A stretch of 64,000 bases of DNA from Emydura subglobosa (lineage: Eukaryota; Chordata; Testudines; Chelidae), in NCBI GenBank assembly GCA_007922225.1, contig ML680053.1, positions 6,068,164 through 6,132,163 of the forward strand, given 5' to 3'. Below are positions 35,931-48,312 of the stretch, in pieces. Each line of letters starts with the position of its first letter. The first letter of the stretch is position 1. A program made the translations under genes and the position numbers. Below the pieces are notes generated by a model that saw only the letters and a list, made by a program, of their open reading frames with translations, made no database searches and was not told the origin of the DNA.

Positions 35931-38159
35931 TTGAAGGTGTTGAGTACCCACAACTCCCAATTCAGTCAAGGCTGCTCAGCCGCTCAGAAAATCAGGCTAC
36001 TTATTTGAATGTCTAAATACAGATTAAATAAAACTGGGTGAGAAACAGCTTTCCCACCCTGCAAGAATTTTCGAGATTTCTAAAAATGTTTCTATCCCAA
36101 ATCAGGACAAAAAGTCAGAATGTGGAAAATTTTCACAAAACTGGTAATCCAAAATATGTTCAGATTGGGTCAATCAAACCATTGTGTTTCGATAATTTCA
36201 AAATGTTTCATTACAACTTTGACCTTAAATGTTTTTAACCTGTTTTTATAGTGTAAATTAAGTAAAATTAAATAATGAAATAATTTACCTATGAGAGTTT
36301 CATAATTTGTTTTCAGTTTTTTTTCGAGATTGGGAGAGTTGCCAAACTTGACCCTGTCCCGTGAACGGGTTTGGTTTTGACATGCTGGTGTTTTCCAAGG
36401 GAAAAACACTTTTTGTCGGAAAATTCCCAACCAAGTCTATGCTTTGATTGCCGAGCTTTGGGCACCAAGATTGTGGTCTTGAGGTGTAAGTCGCTAAATC
36501 AAATTCAAACAGACGTAGTGAGTGGAATCTCCCATCACCCACACGGGGGAGGGAAGCATCATGGTCCCCGCTTTGTAGATGGAAGTGACTGTAGCACAAA
36601 AGGTCAACTCCAACCCTTCTGGGTGGTCACAGAAGGCTCACTTGGGATGGAACTGGTGTGGCTTCTGTGTGGAAGAGGGGCAAAGACACGATTCAGTGAG
36701 TTTGTACAACGACTGTGCATTTGCACTGCAGAGCCCAGCTTTATTTGGGTGCCTTCTATGATCACACAGAGGAGGGTGAGCAACAGCAGGCCAGGGCTGG
36801 GGGATCTGTCGCTACGTCAGTCCCTTTGGCTTCCCCCATCTCTAGGCAGAAGTGTTAGGACCGCGGTAGCCTCTGTGGGATCCGAGAGGACTACAACACC
36901 ACCCTATAGAACAGGGTGGTCATTATCTTTTGTCAAGGTCTACATTTCTTGGTCAAAGTCTAGTCAAGATCCAGACTCCAGAGAAAATAATAAAATAATA
37001 ATAAAAACCCAACAACAATGATAATGATAAGTAAATAAAAAGATTTCGGGGTCTATTCAAAAAAGTGTCTAGTGGTCAGGATTTGGCCCGCTGTCTGCCT
37101 ACTGACTATTCCTGCTATAGAGATTCCCAGTCCCCAGACTGGGCACTGGGGCACTTTCCCCCCAAGCACCTACAAAGAAAAATAAGGTGGTTCTTGTTGG
37201 GGAAACAGTATTGGCCCCATTTAAAACACCTAAGGGGTGGGCAGAAGGCACTCCCGATTGATCAGACCTGGCAGACAGGAAGAGTAAAGCCCTCTTGGGT
37301 GTGTGGAGGATCCTCCCCCCGGGGAAATTACTTCAGAATACACAATAGCCTATTTCATTCCACAGCCAAAACAATACAGCTCAGCCTCTGCCTCCTATAG
37401 TGTGCAGAAGAAAATCAGCAGCTGAGCTGGGCTACCCCTGCCAGCCCCTGTAACCAATGGGGCAGACAACAAGCCTCAGGTATCAGAGCCCCAGTGCTCA
37501 GGAGACTGAGAGCAATATAGTTAATGAAATGACGACTGATTCCAACCCCACTCCCCCGCAGATAGAGCTGTACGAGCTCCCGCAATTACTTGGTAATTCA
37601 ACAAGACAAAAGGGAAAAAGAAGCAAAATTGGATTCAGGTGCTGCAGCTCTGCAATATGCCAGAGGTCACAAAGCATCCCCTGCTGGCCAATAACATTGA
37701 ACTTGTTCAACAAACAATTTAGCAACAGCCTCACAGTCATAGGGAAAAAGTGCAGCACACGGGAGTATTGGATTTTAAATGTCACTCTGGAGCTGCAGGG
37801 GGACAACTAAGCGAAGCTGAACCTAGTGCAAGGTTTATGGCATGCTAGATATTTCCGAGCTGGGTGATGCTCAAGCGCGGCATTAGGTCTCCCACCTCCC
37901 ATCCCTGCAAGGCAAGTACAGCACAACATCACAACATGAGATTCTGGGATCTGGTTGTTATGTGCTCTGAAGATGAAATGTAGCTGTTTATGAAGGATTA
38001 CTTGCTTTGTTCTCATCCTCCTATTATTCGCCCTTCTTGGATAATAGAACTGATTCTGATCTGTTAGGCCATGGCAGTGATTGTGGATCAGAAGTCACTC
38101 CACTGACATCCGTGGAGTATCTCTGAATTTACATTCGTATAACTCAGGAAAGTATCTGG

Positions 38160-38360
38160 CCCACTGAGATCTGAGATCCAAGGAGTTAGAGAAGGGGAAG
38201 ATTTGTTACGCCCTCTAGTTGATGCCTCTGGAGCTAATGAAGAGTTGTCTGCAACAGTATATTTTCAGGTGCCTTGTTCAGACTAGTTTTAAGTGATGGG
38301 ATTTCCACCAAGCATCTTGACAGGCCATGCCACAGTTTAATCCATCTTACTTGTAGGAAA
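38160..38360 (-). mobile_element. Possible CR1 relic, minus orientation
   Basis: The phrases agtgatgggatttccaccaa and ccacagtttaatccatctta resemble the antisense of CR1 ORF2. It lies close to a plus-oriented relic. Weak. Confidence 0.35.
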
Positions 38361-38569
38361 TATGTCCTATGCACTGCAGAGTGCTGTCTCTGAGTTTGTG
38401 CTAGGCTATTCCAAGTGGGAAGAGATCAGTAGGAAAGATACTTGGGTTTTATGTGGCTTTTGTTTTCAAGGTGGTAATCCCATTTTGTGCATGCAGTATC
38501 TTCTGCCAAAAATGAACTGCAAGCAGCATGACTTAGGCCTGAATTAATGCACAGTGATTTGGGATGAAA

Positions 38570-38785
38570 TCAAGCCTAGTAAAATTTAAGCTGTCAGGAA
38601 CAGCTTTCTTATGGAGAGACCTATTACACAGTAGTCTCCTAAAGGAAGTAATTGGAGTTCTTTTGCTTTTAAAACCAAACTAGACAAAGCACTAAAGAAT
38701 ATACTGTAGAAAACAATTCTGTCTTGCGGGGGGAAGTGAATGATCCAGCAGGTGTTTTCTATCAGTTCTGATTCCTTGGTTTAGG
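38570..38785 (+). mobile_element. CR1 3' relic in last TENM4 intron
   Basis: Shows a decayed CR1 end: ctgtcaggaacagctttctt, then aaaccaaactagacaaagca, and ctatcagttctgattcctt. The order matches other CR1 tails but conservation is low. Confidence 0.5.
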
Positions 38786-39110
38786 GGGCTAGCATATGAT
38801 CTATGGTAACATGACATTTTTCAAGAAAGAAAAACAATACAAACTAGTTCTGTTCAGCAATCACCAGGACATATCACAGAAAGGAGCCACGGGTGATAAA
38901 GAACTTCAGATGGGATTATTTAGTCACATTTCATTACTGAAATGGGGAGGGACAGCATCTACTGGCAGGCTGACTTTCACTCAGGTCTCTTGAGCATCTG
39001 CAGTAGCAGATGGATTTTAATTTCTACAGTGAATGCTGCACCTGGATACTGTGGTGACAAATGCCAGGTAAGTGCCTAAAATAGATAGAGTATGCAGTCA
39101 CATGGCTCAC

Positions 39111-39253
39111 CTTGCTATTGTCCCACTCTTGGGTTTTCATCTGGGTGTGGATAAGCTCATATGATGGCTCCATTGCATCCGTATCTGGCTTGGGATATCC
39201 AGGGATAACATTGTGTAGTTGGAAACCAAAGGTAAGCAGCCAGCTGTTGACAT
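39111..39253 (-). CDS. TENM4: Teneurin-4, small internal exon (fifth in window)
   Basis: This 143-nt exon is too short to stand out as an open frame; I found it by searching for the sequence that must link CYMT of the big exon to SILGVQ of the last. On the minus strand the acceptor ctctcacattccag precedes it and the donor gtgagccatg follows. Two bases complete the split Asp codon, then 47 codons read [18 protein letters not shown], continue through [17 protein letters not shown], and end KTQEWDNSK in phase 0. This matches the teneurin region between the YD/Rhs core and the C-terminal toxin-like domain. No stops or indels are present. The flanking introns are 5.4 kb and 8.5 kb. Confidence 0.94.
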
Positions 39254-39282
39254 CTGGAATGTGAGAGAAGTGTAAGTAGGAT

Positions 39283-39395
39283 TACTGATTATTACTATTT
39301 GTACTGCAGCAGAGTCTAACATTCCCAGCCACGGACCAGGACCCCATTGTGCTAGGAGCTGTACAAATCCAGGACAAGACGACAGCTACTGCCCC
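39283..39395 (-). repeat. Dispersed repeat, next to small TENM4 exon
   Basis: Contains ggaccaggaccccattgtgc taggagctgtacaaat, reverse complement of the core. It begins about 30 bp upstream of the 143-bp exon's acceptor. Confidence 0.65.
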
Positions 39396-41756
39396 AAATA
39401 GTTTACTACATTTCATCCTTGTGAATAACACCATCAAAAATGAATCTTTAAAGAATTACATTCCAAAATTATGGAGGATGACAGAAATACCAAACAGCAT
39501 TCAGTCCAAGTTCTCCACTTTTCCACACAGATGAAATGTAAATTTTGTTAAAAATGTCAAAGGCCAAAACAATCTCTCCAGTTCCAGAACTTCCCTGACT
39601 TCGTAAGGCCATGCTCCAACGATGGAGCTATATAGGGCAAAAAGCACAGGAACAAAAATATAACAACAAAGGCTAAGCTGTTCAAACATGCCTAAGATTC
39701 TCTAGGCGGCTTTGAAAAATTTCAGCCTTAATGTTTGGATTCAGGTGCTTATGAGCCAGGACATACAGATAGGGAGCAGCAGGGCAGACGTTACCGGGGG
39801 CAGGAGCTGAACAGTGGCTCTTCAGACATCTCTTAAAGGTGTGTCCACTGCTTCTTCCTAGTTCTTAATTTCCTGGCATTTGTAGGTAAAAGCCACACTT
39901 TTAATTTAGCCTAGGTTTCTATAGGTACATTTTTACGGTATTCTTTAAAAACAGCCTCCATATTATCACACACCTTGAGCCTGACACAGTCAAGCTGACC
40001 TTGACAGTGCATGCCCTTACATTTTGAGTGTCTCCATCTATATGATGGTCAAACTCAGTAGACCACTGTTCAGGATCTCTTACTTTGTACTATGAGAGAG
40101 GGAGAATGTTGGAACTAGAAGAGAAGTGATGGCAACCTCATTGCTTGAAAAGCTGAAAATTATACTGGAGAAAATGCTAGTAGATGTGCCACAGGGAACA
40201 TTCCTGCCTGGGCAGGCAGAGGGACCTGATACCCTGGTAAGTCTTTTCAGAATCTAACGTCTTTGATTCCAAAGCTAACAGGAATGACAGCTGAGTGAGT
40301 AGCTAGCTGGAGAAAATAATAACTAACTCGGCTAGCTCCTCAATCTGCCTGGAAGCAGCATATAAAAGACTTCCCTATTTATTTACTTCAGAGCATATGA
40401 TGGTTCTAACTCCCTTCTCTCCGTCGACTCCAGAAGGAAGGAAAAATGGACACTCCTATAATCGCCAGTAACCTGCCCATTATTTATCCAGCCTCTGAAT
40501 ACCATCCTTTGCTGGGAAAAAAGCTGAGGCGATCAGGGTCAAAGTTTAATTAACTATCAGCTCCCAAGGGCGTGAGGACTTCCATACCATAATTAGCATT
40601 GTGTTGGTGATTCATTTGTTTCAAGCTCCAGTGTATCAACAAGACGTTTGCTTTTCATTTAATCAAACTGAGTTGACACTAGTGGGATACTCTGGATGAG
40701 GGGATCTGTTTAAAGAAAACATGCGGCTTTTTTCCCCCACATGAGTTTAAATGCCTGTTTCTGAAGAGACAGTTGGAAAAGCATTAGGGATGCAAATTAC
40801 AACTAATGAGCTTCCAGTTGATTGGAGAAACAGAAGCCAAACAAACATACTATCTATTGCTCGTTTCCTTGCAATCCAAAATTTTGAGTTTGGGCTTGGG
40901 TCCAGAAAGCCCTTGCATCAATCCGTGTGGAAAGAGGAGGATTTCTGTAATAAACACTTCTGCTTCTTTCACCACCACAGATTGTTTCAGAAGTGTCTTT
41001 GGAAGGAAGGTGGTGTGTGCATGTGTGTGTGTGGGAGTTAAGCTTTGTTTGATTATTTTTTGTTTGGTGATAAGCCATCCTTGTTTCCAAATCCCCCTAA
41101 TGTGAGCTTTGATATGCATATTTTGGACCAGGTGGCCAGGAGAACAAAGTAAACCTATATAGGGCAGAAGTTATCCACCAAACACGTTCAAAATAATGTC
41201 AAAAGGGGCACAGAGGGGGCTGCTGAACAGCAACCAAATATGTAACGTCTGAAAAGATTTGAACCAGTCTTTGTTGGTGGCGTCTCACAAATCTGACTTT
41301 GCTAACATCTATAAACAAGATTTGCTCCTTTTTGGTGGGGGAGGTTGGAAGGAACAGGAAAAAATAAGTAGGTAGAAGGAGAGGTTAAGAGAATGGGGGG
41401 AAATGTTCATTTGCCAAAGGCAATGACAACTTTTTTTTTTTTGACAGAAAAGTACATTTTGCATCACCGAGGTTTTTTTCAGCTACAGTAACCCTGCCAA
41501 CACGTTTCACAGTAAATTCATTTGAGGGCACTGAAAGAGACTGCTTAAAGCAGACACGTGTAATGAAAATGTCAGTTCAATCCATCAGGTTTCCTGATGT
41601 TGGCAGCAAAGCTTTGCATCGTGAAGTGTACAATTGCTAAAATATTCATGTTTAACAACGGGCCACTCAGAATGTAAATAACTGCTTTTCCCACTCTCTC
41701 TACCGCACGCTTCCAGTTCCTGCACATGAGCTTGGAAATCTTTTACTGGGAGATCA

Positions 41757-42029
41757 AGGGCTGGTCTACTCTGAAAATGTTCATGGGCACAGCTATGTCT
41801 CTTAGGGGTTTGAAAAATCCATAACCCTGAGAGATGTCGCTATGTTGACCTAACTCCAGTACAGACAGCGCTGGGTTGTTGGAGAACTCTTCCATCGAAC
41901 AAGCTACTGCCTCTCGGGGAAGCGGATTAAGTACAGTGACAGCGGGACCCCTCCCATCACCGTAGTGTGTGTCTGCACTGAAGTGCTGCAGCAGCACAGC
42001 TGTAGCATTTTAAGTGTAGACATAGCCTG
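41757..42029. mobile_element. MITE in TENM4 intron
   Basis: Begins agggctggtctactctgaaa and ends ttttaagtgtagacatagcc, imperfect inverted repeats. Internal ctactgcctctcgggga and gtgctgcagcagcacagctg recur in related copies. Confidence 0.75.
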
Positions 42030-42614
42030 AGGCTTTTATCATTGATCTGTGTTCCTGCGGTCGCATGGCCTAAGCGAGCCAGAACATGCCAGGGGAAGAG
42101 GACGGATGGTACCCACATCCCCCCAACAGTGTATTGGCAGGTGTGAGTGTGACGGCCAAAGAATCCCCATCATTTCAGATGTGCAGTGTAGAAACCTGAG
42201 AATGTCAATGAGAGCTCTGTATGTGAACGGATGTGCAGGGCTGGACCCACTAACAACTGGAATCCTTTCTGCACTGTCGGACATTGCTTCGGGCCCGAAC
42301 AAGGCTCTGACATCCCTGTCTAACATGCTGTTTGCAGAGTGGCTCCCTTTTTGTGCTTCTATCCCTTAACTTTATTATGAGGAGAGGTTGTTGGCCTCTT
42401 GCTCGACCCCCCCACTCTGGAGGACCAATGGGCTGCTTTTTGTCAGGTCACTACCCTTTTTACCTGTCTGGCATTGGTGTCCCTAACAGGAGTTAAAACT
42501 CCCACTGGCATAGCTCTCCGGCTCACTGGAACACACAAACCTTCGCACCATGCCAAGGAGCAGTTCCTCAGGAAAGGCCATTAATACAGCAATTTTTATC
42601 TTCAGAGAGCTTTG

Positions 42615-42895
42615 CAGGCCTTGTCTACACACAAAAGTTCTACCACTTTAACTATATCAATAGCAGGAATACAACCCCTCTAGTGTGGGCGCACTTGTAC
42701 CGGTAGAGAAGTGCTTATAACAGTATATCTAGTCCTGTTCGGGGAGGGGAATAAGCTATACCAGCATAAAGAATCTTTATACCAGCATAACTGCGTCCAC
42801 ACTAGGGCTTGTATTGGTATAACTGTTATCAGTAAGAAATCACACCACTAAGCAACTTCGTTATACTGGTACAAAAAATGCGTGTAGACCTACGT
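42615..42895. mobile_element. MITE in TENM4 intron, second of a neighbouring pair
   Basis: Begins caggccttgtctacacacaa and ends aatgcgtgtagacctacg. The interior repeats 'ataccagcataa' motifs on both sides of the centre, suggesting a long imperfect hairpin. Confidence 0.72.
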
Positions 42896-44412
42896 TAACT
42901 AATCATCTTCACAATAGCAAACCGATGCTGGGCTCATGCCCAGAACTGGCAATGATCAGAGCTGCGTCAGTGACAGGTTTAAGGTCCCATAACCCGTGAA
43001 GATGAACACTGGAAGTTTCATGCCATGGACACGGGCTTGGTACTGAAATGTGAGAGCTTAAATATTGGCATTAGCACAGTGATGCCAGCTCTCATGATTT
43101 TTCCTCAGTCTTGCAATTTATGGTGTTTTTCTTAAAGTCCCCAACTCCTGCAGTCAGGTGATTGCTTGAGAATCTCAGTTTTCATTTTAAAAAACCAACA
43201 ACAACCGTAAGCTTCTAGCTCTCATGGTTGTGGGGAATAGCTTGAAAATATGAATCCTAAAGGCTCCAGAAAAGAATCCAGAATTTTCTATTTTTAAAAT
43301 TGTATGATTTTAAACCAACTGATGATTTTGAGGAGTTGGACTCCTGACTTTTGAACACTAGGAGTTGTCAATACTGTTATGCTATATGGAAAAGCTGATT
43401 TAGGTCTTGTTAGAGGTTTTTAAAATTATTTATAATTTGCCTCTCTCTATGAGTTTTAGACAGTTGACTCATGGTAATTGAGTCACCCGGTTTTATAGAA
43501 CAGAAGGATACAGAAAAGAGTCCTAATACAATTTTTTAAAACCTTCTAAAACATTCCTAAAACAGTTTTTCTGTCAAACATGTGGACTATGCAGAATACA
43601 GTATGGTGTGGTTAGGAATGCTTTGTTTGTGCTCATTTAGAATGACCCCCCCCCAGAATATATTAGAGAAGTAAGTTCATTAAGTCAATCTGATGAAATC
43701 ATATGATCATTAGCTCTGAGTGATTCAGCTCTTTTCTGCTGAAATAAATTCACTATAGCTAGCCATTCTTCTCACTTTTAACTAACTTGGAACTGTTTTG
43801 CTTATTGACAGTAGCAAAGTCCCTACCCTTTCTATATAAGTCTTAAATTTAAGACACACAGTACTTGCTTTGGCTAGCTTTTAACAGGTGATTGGGGTAG
43901 ATTACCTTTTAACTGTACTGCTATTTTAAGGGGCTCTGCGATGCCTTGCTATGATAAAAGGTTTAGGTTGCTGTTGCCATTTTGCTGAAACAAGCCTATC
44001 TGCAGCTTATTTAGCTGCAAGCATGTCTCCATTGCAAAACTGTGTGAACAAAAGTTATGCATATACAAATGAGAGGGGTTATCAGGATATTAATCAGCAA
44101 CTAAATTGGGGACGTTTGAGGAAATGAACAATTGGAAACAAAATAAAGGGAAAAATAAAGAGAGCAACAAGGTAGAAAAAAGAAAACCTGTTGGCTAAAT
44201 GTGGAGTTCTTGGCTTAAATTTTTCATGAGTTCTGTGTATGCAGCGAGCAATCCAGCTGTGGAAGGGTTAAAGGTGACCTGCAAAGGAAAAATATAGTGG
44301 GCCTGTGCCCTCTTTTGTTTATTTATGGGGAAAGAAGAACTGAAAAATTTGGTGTGGTTTTTGGGGGTTTTTGGAGTTTTTTTATTTTAAATTTTGTTTG
44401 TTGTTTTATAAT

Positions 44413-44511
44413 AGAAATTCAGGCCCCTTTTAATCTGGAAGATTCTATGGTGTTTTCTTTTCCTTTTAAAAGAGAAATTCAGTCCCTGTCTAGGCTGGAA
44501 GACTCTACGAA
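44413..44511. repeat. Diverged tandem duplication near TENM4 donor
   Basis: agaaattcaggccccttttaatctggaag is followed 58 bp later by agaaattcagtccctgtcta ggctggaag: two copies of about 40 bp. Confidence 0.6.
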
Positions 44512-44610
44512 GGCTGGGTTGTTGAAGAAGAAGAAACCTATCCACCACCTGAACAAAAACCAGCTTGTGTATATACTAATTACAAACAAACAAACAAAGA
44601 GAAATCTTAC

Positions 44611-46225
44611 CTGTCATGTAACATTTGATATCCTGAGAGTTGCTAATAGGGTTGTTGTTTTTGAACATATAAAGGTTGAAAGGCATTACGTTGTTGCTGC
44701 TCAGATGTTTCCACATATCATGGTCTGGGCTTGTCCAGCGCCCAGCTAACACATCATAATCTCGCCGCCCCATGTGGATGAGCTTAGTGAAGGGGTCGTA
44801 CAGACCTCCATGGTATCCAATGATGATCTGGAAATTGGGATTGGTGTCCATGTAGATCTCCCCATATGCTGTGTAGAGTATCTGCTTGATCATTAAGCCC
44901 GTCCCGCTGAAGACTGCTAGAGGGGTCCCGATGTTATCACAGGCTATGTAGAACTCATCTCCGCTGCTGAGCTCCATTGCAAAGAGGTGGCCTTGGAGAT
45001 CATAGTAGAGGGAGGTGATCTCGGAACTTGAATGGTTGTACAAATGGGTGACCTTGGTGGGGTTGGTCAAGTCTGCATAGAAGAACTGTAAATGATGGCC
45101 ATGGATAGTTTTGCTAGAGACCCTTCTTCCAAGGCCATCATAGCGATATTTCACGCTCCACCCACTAGCTTTATTGTACGCTTTGATGAGCAGGCCTGCT
45201 GAGTTGTACTCAAAAATGTCATTCCCCCTTTGTCTCAGGAAGCCATCTTCATCCATTTTGTACTGCACATCCCCCAATCTCGTAATCCTGTCCCTGAGAT
45301 CATACCTTAGTGGGGTAAGACGGGCACTGTTCCCAGGACTCAACAAATGAAGGTTTCCATTGAGGTCATAACTGTAACGCCAAAGTGGTTTGTCGTTGAT
45401 AGACACTGTCTGCAGTTGGCCATCAGCATCATACTCATAAGAGTACCTAGTTGTGTTTGCATATGGGCCGACCTTCAGCTCCTTCTTCACCACTCTCCCC
45501 ATGTTGTCATACTGCACAGTCATCCAGTACATGAGTGACCTGAATATTTCATACTGGACTTCCTTCATCCTGCCATAGGCGTCAAAGTGCTTAGTGTGAG
45601 TCATGACGGCGGTGGTGATAATTTGATTGATGTCATAGTAGATGACCCCAAATTTACCAAACTGCTCTGTTTTGCCCGACACATCATCGTACCTGTAGAG
45701 ATCGATGGGTAACGGTGTCTCGTTGATCACCGCTTGCATGCTGGTCACCCTGAAGCTGTTATCATAATTATAGTCGAAGCGTGCATTCACCATGCCTTCC
45801 TCGGTGAAACGGAAAATCTGGCGGTCGATGAGTGGGCCTATCTGCCTGTATCTGATAGTGCAGGTGAATCCTTCATTCTGCAGGTTTATAGTCTTCAACA
45901 TACCAGCGGTTTCATCGTAGGTGAAGCCAATCTTAGTAGTGTCATAGAGCATTTCGGCTAGCTTGGACAGCTTGCCATACTTGTAGATGATGCGCCTCCC
46001 TGTCCCCAAGTAGAAGGTGTGAAGGAGCTGCCCTTCCTCAGTGAAATCCTGAATGACTGAAGCATTGCCCTCTGGAGGCCGGTAGATATTCCTGTAGTAT
46101 CCGATGGACCGGATGGTTTCTAAGGTCTGCCGGGCAACGTTGGGCATGGTCACGGATGACAATCGATCATTCTTATCAAACTCAAAGATGTACTGTCTCT
46201 GGCTGTGAAGGAGCAGCACCATGGA
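44611..46225 (-). CDS. TENM4: Teneurin-4, large exon: YD barrel and Rhs-associated core
   Basis: This is the largest coding block in the window: 1,615 nt, 538 codons plus one base, with acceptor ctcctcaattctag and donor gtaagatttc. Visible YD units include [35 protein letters not shown] and [13 protein letters not shown]. About 90-120 residues from the exon end lies the Rhs-type core, with [19 protein letters not shown] and LAGRWTSPD, the conserved stretch where bacterial Rhs/Tc toxins and teneurins close the barrel. Sequons NAS, NTT and NHSS fit an extracellular domain. The open frame starts at an internal ATG (46222) only because the exon begins TCC-ATG. This ATG is not a translation start. 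At the left edge an open frame reads about 11 codons into the intron. The true end is the donor at 44610-44609, supported by the exact phase match to the next exon. Confidence 0.97.
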
Positions 46226-46479
46226 CTAGAATTGAGGAGGGAAATGAATGAATTATTTTCTTCATTTTAAGGCATGATCATTGTGAATTTCTCAAAGAGG
46301 ACAACATTTCAGGACAAGGGATCTCTAGCATCCACCTTGTAGTGCATATGGGTCCAGCATAATTTAAGTGGCCTGCAGACCTCACAGAGGAACTAACATG
46401 TGGCCAATTGCCACCTGGCCACCTTACACTCTCCTTTCCGCTCCCCTCTGTTTTATATTGTTCAGTATCAGCTCTTCAT

Positions 46480-46625
46480 GATGAGATTTCTACCTTCTTT
46501 TGTGTCTGTACAATACCTAGAACCTGCGGAAGGGGAGAATCTACTTTCTTTTGTGTTTGTACAGCACTTAGGACACTGGGGGTGTGCACCAGGACAAATA
46601 ATAACTATAGCAATAGACTTTAAGT
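46480..46625 (+). repeat. Dispersed repeat, two head-to-tail partial copies
   Basis: ccttcttttgtgtctgtaca atacctagaacc at about 46493 and ctttcttttgtgtttgtaca gcacttaggaca at about 46546 are copies of the same repeat core. Confidence 0.55.
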
Positions 46626-46999
46626 AGTAAGAGGTACACACACAGCGAGAGAGTCACTCCGGTGTGATCAGATGTGACCAGAAGAGAAACAGGAAGGGTA
46701 ATAGGCACTGGTGTAAGATTTGTGCTGAAGGCAGAGAAGCAGTCCTTGATAGGACTGGTGCAAAAACAAAAAACTCAGCCAACTCTCCCTAGTTCATTTC
46801 TCCATTTGCACTATGGGCTAAAATAATCAAACAGCATGACAAAAACAAACAGGCAACCCAGTCCATCTGACAACTAATGGAACTCATTTGCTACTAGCCA
46901 CTTAGCACAAATTTCTTAACTCAGTTCCCTATCTCACTTGCTCATAATGCACATACTGCGATAGAGTTTGATGCTTTTTGCCATTCAAGAGTTGCTTTA

Positions 47000-47103
47000 T
47001 CACCATTTATTATTTATATCATTGTAGAGCCCAAATGCAGGACCACATTGTGCTAGGTGCTGTACAAATACATAGGCAGATACAATTCCTGCCCCAAGAG
47101 CAG
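47000..47103 (-). repeat. Dispersed repeat, 'gtacagcgcctagcacaatgg' family
   Basis: Contains aggaccacattgtgctaggt gctgtacaaatac and acaattcctgccccaagag, antisense. Confidence 0.65.
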
Positions 47104-47768
47104 ATGGATTAAAAGGAGGACGGATAACGTTATGGTTAAATCTCATACTGATGCCAGCAACGATGAGAAAGGCATTTCCCACCCACCATTTCCACAACAG
47201 GCTAGGTGAATTAGTCTCTCTCCTTCCTCATCTGCTCCTGCCACACCTACTTTCTATGAAGCATCAGAAATAGGCCTTTGCAGAAGGGAGGATGCTAGAC
47301 TTTATGGTCTGTCGGTTCTACATTGTATGGAACATCCAAAATAAATTCCTACTGTATGCTTATCTTTATTGGCACTCACTGTGTCTGTAACTTGACTAGA
47401 ATATGATCTGTCTTTACCTGGAGACGTTTTATTACATCCAGCTCAAGAACAGACTACTGTATTTAGATAGGGTTAAAACATATGCATAGGGGTTGGAGTT
47501 GGACAGAGAATATTGCCCTTTGGGCGATGCTCAGTGCTAACTTTAGCTGTTGTCTGGGTTTAGATTCCACATTTATGTGCACTTTAAAATAGACAGATGA
47601 CATAGATGCATGTGTATTAAACTCTAAGGATCAGGTCCTCCACTGGTGTAAAGCAGTGTCACACCCCTGAAGTCAAAGAAGTGAAGTTAATTTACGCCAG
47701 CTGAGAACTTAGCCCTAAGTTAGCAAACACAATGAGCAGCCATCAGTAAGAAACAAGAGGACACATAC

Positions 47769-48065
47769 CTTCTCTAAGTAAGTATAGCTCCATGATTTTC
47801 CATCAGCAAAGATCCTGGATATAATTCTGCCAGCCTGATCATATTCCATCCTTTCTGACATAGTTCCCCTCTGGATCCCTGCAATGTGTCCCCCTGGGGA
47901 ATAAGTCACGTTCACTCCATTCAACCTGCTGCTAGGAGACCAGAGGCTAGGTCTGCCTGCTTGGTCGTACAGGATCCGTAGGGTGAACTTGCGATGGTCA
48001 TCATAGATTTTTTCTGTTCTTGTCACACGATCAAAGTCGAGAGACAGCAGGTTTCTGTTGTGAAC
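47769..48065 (-). CDS. TENM4: Teneurin-4, internal exon (third in window)
   Basis: The acceptor ctctgccctctag and donor gtatgtgtcc bound 297 nt, exactly 99 codons in phase 0 at both ends. The translation starts [19 protein letters not shown] and ends SWSYTYLEK. It contains [10 protein letters not shown] and [11 protein letters not shown], two classic YD repeats (Y-D-x-x-G-R) that form strands of the large extracellular barrel. The phase joins FGRRLR from the previous exon to VHNRN and TYLEK to SMVLLL in the next one, reproducing the order known for TENM4. The exon is symmetric, so skipping it would remove 99 residues without a frameshift. I see no sign that this happens. Confidence 0.95.
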
Positions 48066-48202
48066 CTAGAGGGCAGAGGAAGAAAGAGAATTAGAAGGGC
48101 ACAAATGGTTTTATGTTGCAAATTATGGCTCCTTCCCCCACCAAATACTCCTTTGGATCAGTTCCAGTACTACACATACCTATGTATTAATTGTCTTAGG
48201 GT

Positions 48203-48312
48203 GCGATTTTCAAAAATATTCAGTGTTGGCCTAACTCTGCTTCCACTCAAGTCAACTGGAGCTGTAACCAGTGACTTCAGTAGGAGCAATGTTGAGCGCT
48301 TTTGAAAGTCCT
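48203..48312. repeat. Short palindromic element in TENM4 intron
   Basis: Starts cgattttcaaaaatattcag and ends gagcgcttttgaaagtcctg; arms are imperfect inverted repeats. It is about 140 bp upstream, in transcript sense, of an exon acceptor. Confidence 0.5.

Larger units (their letters stand above)
30610..39110 (-). other. TENM4: TENM4 intron, 8.5 kb (last intron)
   Basis: Lies between the donor at 39110 and the acceptor at 30611-30610. It contains SINE relics in both orientations (30945-31135, 32035-32190, 33770-34050) and CR1 relics (35510-35930, 38160-38360, 38570-38785). The interval 34060-35500 and the stretch 36000-38150 show nothing I can name. The open frame at 36371-37021 has no family signature. 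Confidence 0.85.
39254..44610 (-). other. TENM4: TENM4 intron, 5.4 kb
   Basis: Lies between the donor at 44610 and the acceptor at 39255-39254. It holds two neighbouring MITEs (41757-42029, 42615-42895), a diverged short tandem duplication near the donor (44413-44511), and a dispersed repeat abutting the small exon (39283-39395). The remaining sequence, including 39400-41750, shows no feature I recognise. Confidence 0.85.
46226..47768 (-). other. TENM4: TENM4 intron, 1.5 kb
   Basis: Shortest complete intron in the window. It carries two fragments of the 'gtacagcacctagcacaatgg' dispersed repeat, one in each orientation (46480-46625 plus, 47000-47103 minus). Nothing else is seen. Confidence 0.85.

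Noticed and set aside
36371..37021. 216-codon open frame in the last TENM4 intron
   Set aside because: Low-complexity end (Asn/Ile/Lys), no motif, no splice support.
45347..45961. Plus-strand open frames over the large TENM4 exon
   Set aside because: Shadows of the minus-strand coding sequence.
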